From contig CAYMOM010000140.1 of NCBI GenBank assembly GCA_964391995.1, positions 1 through 5,065 of the forward strand: a stretch of 5,065 nt of DNA. Reading direction: 5' to 3'. The first letter of the stretch is position 1. Each line of letters starts with the position of its first letter. Shown one piece after another: positions 1 to 5,065 of this stretch. This DNA is from UBA11524 sp964391995 (GTDB lineage Bacteria; Bacillota; Clostridia; Christensenellales; Aristaeellaceae). The position numbers were made by a program, and so were the translations under genes. The notes below the pieces were generated by a model. The model searched no databases, was not told the origin of the DNA, and saw only the letters and a list, made by a program, of their open reading frames with translations.

Positions 1-2097
1 GTGAAGGAAACCGGCGAAATGCTGGAGCTGGCTACCACACGCCCGGAAACCATGCTGGGCGATACTGCTGTGGCCATCAACCCCAAGGACGAGCGCTATG
101 CCCACCTGCGCGGATGCCATGTGGTGCTGCCGCTGATTGACAGGGAAATCCCCATCGTTTGTGATGAGCACGCTGACATGGAAAAGGGTACCGGCGTGGT
201 GAAGATTACCCCCGCCCACGACCCCAACGACTATGAAGTGGGCCAGCGCCACAACCTGCCCATAGTGCGGGTGTTCACCTATGACGGGCACATGACCGGC
301 GCTGCTGACAAGGCCGAGGCGGATGAGCTGTTCGCCAGCGGCAAGGCCAGCAAGAACGAGCCCCTGGTGCTGGACTGCGGCAAGTATGCCGGCATGACCA
401 CCGATGCGGCCCGCAAGGCCATTGTGGCTGACCTGGAGGCTCTGGGCCTGCTGAAGGCAGTGGAACCCATCAAGCACGAGGTGGGTGTGTGCTACCGTCA
501 CTCCAAGACGGTGATTGAACCCATGGTGTCCAAACAGTGGTTTGTGGACATGAAGCCTCTTGCCAAGCCCGCCATTGAGGCGGTGAAGTCCGGCAAGACC
601 CAGTTTGTGCCGGAGCGCTTCTCCAAGCAGTATATGAACTGGATGGAGAACATTCGTGACTGGTGCATCAGCCGCCAGCTGTGGTGGGGTCACCGGATTC
701 CCGTGTGGTACTGCGATGACTGCGGCGAGATGATGGTGCTGCGGGAGGATCCCTGCTGCTGCAGCAAGTGCGGCAGCAAGCATATTCACCAGGATGAGGA
801 CGTGTTGGACACCTGGTTCTCCTCTGCCCTGTGGCCCTTCTCCACCCTGGGCTGGCCCGATAACACTGAGGATTTGAAGTACTTCTACCCCACGGATATG
901 CTGGTGACCGGTTATGACATCATCACCTTCTGGGTCAGCCGTATGATCACCTGCGCAGTGGAAGAAATGGGCGAAACGCCCTTCAAGACCGTGCTGATTC
1001 ACGGCCTGGTGCGGGACGAGCAGGGACGGAAAATGTCCAAGTCCCTGGGCAATGGTGTGGATCCCCTGGAGGTTATTGAGGAGTATGGTGCAGACGCCCT
1101 GCGCTTCTCCCTGCTGATGGGCGTCAGCCCCGGAAACGACACCCGCTACTCCAAGGACAAGGTGGAATCCGCCCGGAACTTTGCCAACAAGATCTGGAAT
1201 GCTTCCCGCTTTGTGCTGATGAATGTGGACAGCCGGGAAGAGATTGACCTGAGCAAGATTGAGCTGGCGGACAAGTGGATTCTGACCCGCTTCCAGGATG
1301 CCGTGCGGGACATTTCCGCCCACAATGAGGAAGGGGACTTCGGCCTTTCCGCCACCAGGATTTACGACTTTGCGTGGAGCGAATTCTGCGACTGGTATAT
1401 CGAGCTGGCCAAGTCCCGCCTGCTGGGCGAGGATGGCGACAGCAAGACCGCTGCCAAGGCTGTGCTGCTGTATGTGCTGGAAGGTCTGCTGAAGCTGCTG
1501 CACCCCTTCATGCCGTTCCTGACGGAGCAGGTGTACAAGTATCTGCCCGGCGCGGAAGGTTTCCTGATGCTGAATGCCTGGCCCCAGGCCAAGTCCGAGT
1601 ATGACTTCCAGGCTGATGAAGCCAAGATGGAAGGCATTATGGAGGTCATCCGCACCATCCGTAACCTGCGTGCGGAGATGAACGTGGCACCCGGCAAGCG
1701 CACCCACCTGATGCTGCTGGCTGGCGAAGGCTGGGCAGACACCCTGACCGGTGCGGACATTTACTTCCGCCGTTTGGCTGGCGCCAGCGAGAGCAAGGTG
1801 ATTGCCGACCGCAGCATCATCACCGAAAAGACCGTCAGCGCAGTGACTGCAGCGGGCGAGCTGTTCATCCCCCTGGGCGACCTGGTGGACTTTGAGAAGG
1901 AAATTGCCCGCCTGAACAAGGAGCTGGACAACCTGCACAAGGAGATTGCCCGTGCGGAAGGCAAGCTGAACAACGCCGGCTTTGTCAGCAAGGCTCCCGC
2001 TGCACTGGTGCGGCAGGAAAAGGACAAGCTGGCTGCCAACCAGGTGAAGGCCGAGGCCCTGGAGAAGCGCATTGCAGAACTGAAGGAATCGCTGTAA
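1..2097 (+). CDS. valS: Valyl-tRNA synthetase, 5'-truncated by the window edge
   Basis: This cytoplasmic class I aminoacyl-tRNA synthetase joins valine to tRNA-Val using ATP. The 698 codons seen start inside the CP1 editing domain, so the GTG at base 1 is an internal valine codon, not a start. Full-length bacterial ValRS has about 860-880 residues, so roughly 200 N-terminal residues, including HIGH, are missing. In window numbering, TTRPET (12-17) and KITPAHDPND (68-77) form the editing pocket. T12, R14, T17, K68, T70, D74 and D77 match, without gaps, the known T. thermophilus editing residues. A zinc ribbon follows, with C238/C241 and C254/C257. Next come DVLDTWFSSALWPFSTLGWP (267-286), the GYDIITFWVSR motif and KMSKS (344-348). 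The helical anticodon-binding domain covers roughly 425-600, and the C-terminal tRNA-binding coiled coil covers about 629-698. No lesion is visible. The TAA directly abuts folC. A T-box is common upstream of valS in Firmicutes, but that region lies outside the window. Confidence 0.98.
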   Translation: MKETGEMLELATTRPETMLGDTAVAINPKDERYAHLRGCHVVLPLIDREIPIVCDEHADMEKGTGVVKITPAHDPNDYEVGQRHNLPIVRVFTYDGHMTGAADKAEADELFASGKASKNEPLVLDCGKYAGMTTDAARKAIVADLEALGLLKAVEPIKHEVGVCYRHSKTVIEPMVSKQWFVDMKPLAKPAIEAVKSGKTQFVPERFSKQYMNWMENIRDWCISRQLWWGHRIPVWYCDDCGEMMVLREDPCCCSKCGSKHIHQDEDVLDTWFSSALWPFSTLGWPDNTEDLKYFYPTDMLVTGYDIITFWVSRMITCAVEEMGETPFKTVLIHGLVRDEQGRKMSKSLGNGVDPLEVIEEYGADALRFSLLMGVSPGNDTRYSKDKVESARNFANKIWNASRFVLMNVDSREEIDLSKIELADKWILTRFQDAVRDISAHNEEGDFGLSATRIYDFAWSEFCDWYIELAKSRLLGEDGDSKTAAKAVLLYVLEGLLKLLHPFMPFLTEQVYKYLPGAEGFLMLNAWPQAKSEYDFQADEAKMEGIMEVIRTIRNLRAEMNVAPGKRTHLMLLAGEGWADTLTGADIYFRRLAGASESKVIADRSIITEKTVSAVTAAGELFIPLGDLVDFEKEIARLNKELDNLHKEIARAEGKLNNAGFVSKAPAALVRQEKDKLAANQVKAEALEKRIAELKESL
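2083..2087 (+). promoter_or_regulatory. Ribosome binding site for folC, inside the valS 3' end
   Basis: AAGGA lies within the last codons of valS, 10 bases before the ATG at 2098. The valS TAA (2095-2097) touches this ATG. Ribosomes terminating on valS could therefore re-initiate on folC, and translational coupling is likely. The site is moderate in strength and slightly distant, but it supports the 2098 start. Confidence 0.65.
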
Positions 2098-3372
2098 ATG
2101 AATGCGGAAGAAATCATCGCAGCCATCCATGGCTCCTATGCAACGGGGAGCAAGCATGGCCTGCGCAATATCCAGCTGCTGATGGAGCAGCTGTGCCCCA
2201 AGTGCCGGGTGCCTGTGGTTCATATCGCAGGCACCAACGGCAAGGGCAGCACCTGCGCCATGCTGGAAAGCATCCTGCGGGCGGCAGGCTACAGGACGGG
2301 GTTGTACACCTCGCCCTTTTTGCAGGTATACCAGGAGCGCATCCGGCTGGACGGTCTACCCCTTTGGGATGAGCTGATGGTCAAGTATGGCACGCGGCTG
2401 CTGGAAGCATCCGCCGCGCTGGAGAAGCAGGGCATCCAGTCCACACCCTTTGAACTGGGAACGGCGCTGGCCCTTTCCGTTTTCGAGGGCGAAAGGGTGG
2501 ATGCTGCTATTGTGGAAGTGGGCCTGGGCGGCCGGCTTGACCCCACCAATGTGGTGAAACCTTGCCTGTGCGGCATTACTGCCATTGGGCTGGACCACAT
2601 GAACCTGCTGGGCAATACCCTGGAGGAAATCGCCGGGGAAAAGGCGGGGATCATCAAGCCATGCGTGCCGGTGGTGTGCCACCCGGCGGAAAGCGCCGTG
2701 GCGCAGGTGTTTGCCCGGCAGGCGGCGCGGATGGGTGCACCCCTGCACCAGCTGAATTCTGCCCAGTGCCAGTGTGTCCGGCAGGATGCACGGGGGTCTG
2801 TGGCGAACTATACATTAGAAAACAACTGGACGGATGTGCAGGTGCCCCTGGCGGGTGCCCATCAGCAGCAAAACACCATGGTGGTGCTGGCGCTGGTGGA
2901 GCAGCTGCGCAAGCAGGGCTGGCACATCCCGGATGAAGCGGTGCGCAAGGGTCTTGCCTGCACCCGCTGGCCTGCCCGGCTGGAGTGGTGCGGCAGGGTG
3001 CTGATTGATGGCGCACACAATCCCCAAGGCATTGCGGCCCTGCGGGATTATGTGCAGACCTTTTTGCAGGGTGAAAAACGGGTGCTGCTCACCGGCGTTC
3101 TGGCGGACAAGCTGCAGCCGGATATGCTGGGTATGCTGGCAGGCCTGGCAGATGCGGCTGTGACTGTGACACCGGATAATCCCCGGGCTATGCCAGCGGC
3201 GGAGCTTGCCCAGCGGCTGAACGCTGTGGGCGGATGCGCCCGGGCAGCAGACACCATCGAAGCTGGACTGCGCCTGGCACAGGAACTGGCGGGCGACGGC
3301 ATTGTGATTGCGGCTGGCTCGCTGTACTTTGCGGGTGCGCTGCGTACCGTGCTGAACCTGCCCTGGAGGTAA
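2098..3372 (+). CDS. folC: Folylpolyglutamate synthase / dihydrofolate synthase
   Basis: This cytoplasmic Mur-ligase-family ATPase adds glutamate to folates, and in many bacteria also joins dihydropteroate to glutamate. The 424 residues match the usual family length (about 420-440). The N-terminal helices are followed by the P-loop GTNGKGST (45-52), then TSPFL (71-75) and VGLGGRLDPTNV (141-152). LDH (165-167) follows. The EKAGIIKP block (181-188) contains K182, the position of the family's carbamylated lysine. AGAHQQQNT (252-260) and the linker WPARLE (291-296) lead into the C-terminal domain with DGAHNP (304-309), the DNPRA block (360-364) and GSLYFAGALR (407-416). The start aligns with the normal FolC N-terminus. 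WPARLE has alanine where WPGRLE is the more usual form, and the stretch between RLE and DGAHN (7 residues) looks slightly short. Neither suggests inactivation. Sequence alone does not settle whether it is mono- or bifunctional. The valS-folC order is common in Firmicutes, for example in Bacillus subtilis. Confidence 0.97.
   Translation: MNAEEIIAAIHGSYATGSKHGLRNIQLLMEQLCPKCRVPVVHIAGTNGKGSTCAMLESILRAAGYRTGLYTSPFLQVYQERIRLDGLPLWDELMVKYGTRLLEASAALEKQGIQSTPFELGTALALSVFEGERVDAAIVEVGLGGRLDPTNVVKPCLCGITAIGLDHMNLLGNTLEEIAGEKAGIIKPCVPVVCHPAESAVAQVFARQAARMGAPLHQLNSAQCQCVRQDARGSVANYTLENNWTDVQVPLAGAHQQQNTMVVLALVEQLRKQGWHIPDEAVRKGLACTRWPARLEWCGRVLIDGAHNPQGIAALRDYVQTFLQGEKRVLLTGVLADKLQPDMLGMLAGLADAAVTVTPDNPRAMPAAELAQRLNAVGGCARAADTIEAGLRLAQELAGDGIVIAAGSLYFAGALRTVLNLPWR
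3365..3370 (+). promoter_or_regulatory. Ribosome binding site for the methyltransferase gene, inside the folC end
   Basis: GGAGGT overlaps the last two sense codons of folC (TGG AGG) and the first base of its TAA. Only three bases (four counted from GGAGG) separate it from the ATG at 3374, which is a tight but usable distance. The strong site fixes the start and implies coupling to folC translation. Confidence 0.7.
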
Positions 3373-3373
3373 T

Positions 3374-4054
3374 ATGAACACCTGGGATGCACTGTTGAAA
3401 GCCATGCTGTGGAAGCAGCTGGACTTTGCCCAAGGTCAAACAATCCTCGATTTCGGCAGCGGAGAAGGGGACACGGTTGCACATCTGTCCCGGTGCAACA
3501 CCGTGACCGCCGTGGAGCTTTCTTCCGCCATGCTGGCAGGCAGAGCGCCCGGCGGGTACACCCAGCTTCATGGTGGCATTGAACTGGTGCAGGCCATGGA
3601 GGCGGAGAGCTTCGACCTGGTGATCTGTCACAATGTGCTGGAATATGTGGACGAGAAGGCTGCCTGTTTGCAGGAACTTTCCCGGGTGGTGAAGCCCGGG
3701 GGACTGCTCTCCCTGGTGAAGCACAACCGCCCCGGTCGGGTGATGCAGATGGCGGTGCTGCTGAACGATTTCACCATGGCAAACACCCTGCTGGACGGTG
3801 GCAATGGAACCACATCGAAGTTTGGGGACATCCGCTATTACACGGATGAAGAAGTGCTGGATGCCCTGCCGGGCATGACGCTGGAAAGGCTGTGGGGCGC
3901 CCGGACCTTCTGGGATTTGCAGCAGAACCAGGCCTGCCACACGGATGAAGCCTGGCAGATGGATATGCTGGCACTGGAAAACCGTGTATCCACCATGCCG
4001 GAATATCAGGCGATTGCGTTTTTCCACCATATGCTGATGAGAAAACAAGGCTGA
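3374..4054 (+). CDS. Class I SAM-dependent methyltransferase, CmoM-like
   Basis: This is a soluble 226-residue Rossmann-fold methyltransferase. Motif I is ILDFGSGEGD (24-33). The acidic residue ending strand beta-2 is E48 in VELS. Motif IV is FDLVICHNVLEYV (80-92), and VVKPGG (105-110) precedes strand beta-5. Compared from memory with E. coli CmoM (SmtA), which methylates the carboxymethoxy group on tRNA U34, similarity extends beyond the SAM-binding core. MLWKQLD resembles AILWQDLD, HNVLEYV resembles HAVLEWV, and PGGLLSL resembles PGGVLSL. The RTFWDL segment and the C-terminal LALENR segment also have counterparts. It is about 35 residues shorter than the E. coli enzyme. These matches support a CmoM/SmtA-like relationship but not the substrate, so no gene symbol is given. 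It could also be an unrelated small-molecule or RNA methyltransferase of the broad Methyltransf_11/25 group. It starts one base after the folC stop and lies 29 bases before rsmH, so it is probably in the same operon. Confidence 0.93.
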   Translation: MNTWDALLKAMLWKQLDFAQGQTILDFGSGEGDTVAHLSRCNTVTAVELSSAMLAGRAPGGYTQLHGGIELVQAMEAESFDLVICHNVLEYVDEKAACLQELSRVVKPGGLLSLVKHNRPGRVMQMAVLLNDFTMANTLLDGGNGTTSKFGDIRYYTDEEVLDALPGMTLERLWGARTFWDLQQNQACHTDEAWQMDMLALENRVSTMPEYQAIAFFHHMLMRKQG

Positions 4055-4070
4055 ACATTACACATGACGG

Positions 4071-4076
4071 AAGGAG
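4071..4076 (+). promoter_or_regulatory. Ribosome binding site for rsmH
   Basis: AAGGAG is near-consensus and lies seven bases before the ATG at 4084, in the 29-base gap after the methyltransferase stop. It is the best-placed site in the window and fixes the rsmH start. The gap holds no inverted repeat or promoter-like pair of boxes, so transcription probably reads through. Confidence 0.85.
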
Positions 4077-4083
4077 AACCACC

Positions 4084-5028
4084 ATGGAATTTATCCACGA
4101 GCCGGTGCTGCTGGCGGAGGTTCTGCAATGGATGAACGTGCAGCCCGGGGGCGCATACTGCGATGGCACCCTGGGCGGCGGCGGACACAGCGGCGCCATC
4201 CTGCGGGAAAGCGGCGGAACAGCAAGCCTGTACGGCATTGACCGGGACATGACCGCCATTGAGGCTGCCAGCGCCCGGCTGAAGGAGTTCAGCGGCTTCC
4301 ATGCCCTGCACGGGAACTTCCACGATGGCAAGGCCCTTTTGCAGCAGGCAGGCGCGCCGCTGCTGGATGGCGTGCTGCTGGACCTGGGTGTGTCCTCCCC
4401 CCAGCTGGACAGGGGCGAGCGTGGCTTCTCCTATCACGAGGATGCACCCCTGGATATGCGGATGGATACCTCCCAGGGCATGACGGCGGCTGACCTGCTG
4501 AACACTGCCAGCGAGGCGGAGCTGTGCAGGATCATCCGGGACTATGGCGAGGAGAAGTGGGCGGCACGGGTGGCGCACATCATCTGCGAGCACCGGGCGG
4601 CGAAGCCTATAGCAACCACCTTTGACCTGGTGCATGCGGTGGATGCCGCCATTCCCAAGGCAGTGCGCCGCAGGGATGACGGGCACCCGGCACGGCGCAC
4701 CTTCCAGGCCATCCGCATTGCTGTGAATGACGAGCTTGACCCGCTGGACAAGGCGCTGTGCGACTTTGTGGACTGCCTGAAGCCCGGCGGCAGGCTGCTG
4801 GTGATTACCTTCCATTCCCTGGAAGACAGGCTGGTGAAGCGCTGCTTCCAGCGGCTGCAAAACCCCTGTACCTGCCCGCCCAAGGCGCCCATCTGCACCT
4901 GCGGCAAGAAACCCCGGGTAAAGGTGCTGGCCAAGGGTGCCGTGCCGCCCGGGGATGAGGAAATAGCCCGTAACCCCCGTGCCCGCAGTGCCAAGCTGCG
5001 GGTGGCCCAGAAGCTGGAGGTGGACTGA
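4084..5028 (+). CDS. rsmH: 16S rRNA (cytosine-1402-N4)-methyltransferase RsmH (MraW)
   Basis: RsmH uses SAM to add the N4-methyl group to C1402 of 16S rRNA in the P-site decoding region of the small subunit. At 314 residues it has normal length (E. coli 313). It opens with the typical HEPVLLAEVL (5-14). The SAM-binding core shows DGTLGGGGHS (27-36), GIDRD (51-55), GNFHDG (77-82) and DGVLLDLGVSSPQLD (95-109). RGFSY (113-117) and PLDMRMD (122-128) follow. The inserted helical substrate-binding domain spans roughly 130-205. The core resumes with HPARRTFQAIRIAVNDEL (201-218) and ITFHSLEDRLVK (241-252), and ends with RNPRARSAKLRVAQK (296-310). Four cysteines form two CxC pairs (C262/C264 and C271/C273) near the C-terminus, a feature found in many Firmicute homologues and possibly metal-binding. 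All family signatures are intact. Unusually, it is not flanked by mraZ or ftsL. It overlaps rsmI, whose product modifies the same nucleotide. Confidence 0.98.
   Translation: MEFIHEPVLLAEVLQWMNVQPGGAYCDGTLGGGGHSGAILRESGGTASLYGIDRDMTAIEAASARLKEFSGFHALHGNFHDGKALLQQAGAPLLDGVLLDLGVSSPQLDRGERGFSYHEDAPLDMRMDTSQGMTAADLLNTASEAELCRIIRDYGEEKWAARVAHIICEHRAAKPIATTFDLVHAVDAAIPKAVRRRDDGHPARRTFQAIRIAVNDELDPLDKALCDFVDCLKPGGRLLVITFHSLEDRLVKRCFQRLQNPCTCPPKAPICTCGKKPRVKVLAKGAVPPGDEEIARNPRARSAKLRVAQKLEVD
5016..5021 (+). promoter_or_regulatory. Ribosome binding site for rsmI, inside the rsmH 3' end
   Basis: GGAGGT lies in the last codons of rsmH, six bases before the ATG at 5028. The arrangement TGATG, in which the rsmH stop shares one base with the next start, together with this strong site is a classic sign of translational coupling. 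Confidence 0.8.
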
Positions 5029-5065
5029 TGCCCACGCTGTATGTGGTGGCGACCCCCATTGGCAA
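5028..5065 (+). CDS. rsmI: 16S rRNA (cytidine-1402-2'-O)-methyltransferase RsmI, 5' end only
   Basis: Twelve full codons and two bases are present before the window ends. They encode MPTLYVVATPIG, and the final AA fits a following asparagine or lysine codon. This matches the N-terminal signature of RsmI (YraL family, tetrapyrrole-methylase fold), L-Y-[IVL]-V-x-T-P-I-G-N-L, which forms the first strand and SAM-binding loop. RsmI adds the 2'-O-methyl group to C1402 of 16S rRNA, the base that RsmH methylates on N4, so the neighbour strongly supports the call. The start is fixed by the well-spaced GGAGGT and by the one-base overlap with the rsmH stop. The rest of the gene (about 270-290 codons in the family) lies outside the window, so its integrity cannot be judged. 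Other tetrapyrrole-methylase-fold proteins are possible but less likely, given the YVVATPIG string. Confidence 0.85.
   Translation, partial: MPTLYVVATPIG

Noticed and set aside
1..3. GTG at base 1 as a true start for a short ValRS or stand-alone editing protein
   Set aside because: The sequence enters in the middle of the CP1 editing domain and continues into an intact catalytic core with KMSKS. The missing N-terminus is explained by the window edge.
1362..2126. Minus-strand open frames over the valS 3' half
   Set aside because: They lie opposite the conserved anticodon-binding domain and coiled coil of ValRS. Their compositions are rich in Ser, Ala and Arg, as expected from the reverse complement of that coding sequence.
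2786..2814. Possible internal promoter in folC with a TATACA -10-like box at 2809
   Set aside because: No -35-like hexamer lies at the right distance, and the box falls inside conserved coding sequence far from a downstream gene start.
3841..3953. Repeated CACGGATGAAG in the methyltransferase gene (about 3841 and 3940)
   Set aside because: The two copies are about 11 bases long and code for TDEE and TDEA in unrelated parts of the protein. Chance and codon bias explain them.
4055..4083. Terminator or regulatory hairpin between the methyltransferase gene and rsmH
   Set aside because: The 29 bases contain no stable inverted repeat and no T-run. They hold only the rsmH ribosome site.
4064..4135. 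Short open frame starting at ATG 4064 in the gap before rsmH
   Set aside because: It runs about 23 codons in a different frame from rsmH and has no ribosome site of its own. The AAGGAG at 4071 lies inside it and serves the 4084 start.
3188..4860. Long open frames on the minus strand (286 and 284 codons) across the folC end, methyltransferase and rsmH
   Set aside because: Over the methyltransferase and rsmH their codons are in register with the sense codons. Antisense stops would need TTA, CTA or TCA sense codons, which are rare in this GC-rich, CTG-biased sequence, so long open antisense frames are expected. The predicted proteins are low in recognisable domains and lie opposite well-conserved genes.

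Overview
This window looks like a gapless piece of a bacterial chromosome coding on one strand. All five recognisable genes lie on the plus strand: the 3' part of valS (valyl-tRNA synthetase), folC (folylpolyglutamate/dihydrofolate synthase), a small class I SAM-dependent methyltransferase that resembles CmoM, rsmH (mraW; 16S rRNA C1402 N4-methyltransferase), and the first 12 codons of rsmI (16S rRNA C1402 2'-O-methyltransferase). No RNA gene, mobile element, CRISPR array, convincing promoter or terminator hairpin was found, and no non-coding stretch exceeds 29 bases.

Organism (inference): a fairly GC-rich Firmicute, most likely a gut Clostridia member of the Oscillospiraceae/Ruminococcaceae type such as Faecalibacterium, Gemmiger or Subdoligranulum. 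The reasons are the valS-folC adjacency that is typical of Firmicutes, strong GGAGG-type Shine-Dalgarno sites, GC content of roughly 60% by eye with heavy use of CTG for leucine, and Clostridia-like protein signatures. The genus cannot be fixed without a search.

Layout: valS runs off the left edge, with roughly its first 200 codons, including the HIGH motif, outside the window. Its TAA abuts the folC ATG with no gap. folC is followed after one base by the methyltransferase. A 29-base spacer with a perfect AAGGAG site precedes rsmH. The rsmH TGA shares its last base with the rsmI ATG, and rsmI runs off the right edge. This spacing implies one co-transcribed, probably translationally coupled unit whose promoter lies upstream of the window.

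How the genes fit together: valS charges tRNA-Val, folC retains folates and so supports one-carbon supply and SAM, and the remaining three genes are SAM-dependent methyltransferases. RsmH and RsmI modify the same nucleotide, C1402 of 16S rRNA in the ribosomal P site, to give m4Cm. The CmoM-like enzyme may act on a tRNA wobble base, but this is unproven. The main departures from the usual arrangement are that rsmH is not in a mraZ-rsmH-ftsL division cluster but is paired directly with rsmI, and that a CmoM-like gene sits in what appears to be a Firmicute. Everything else looks like ordinary core genome.
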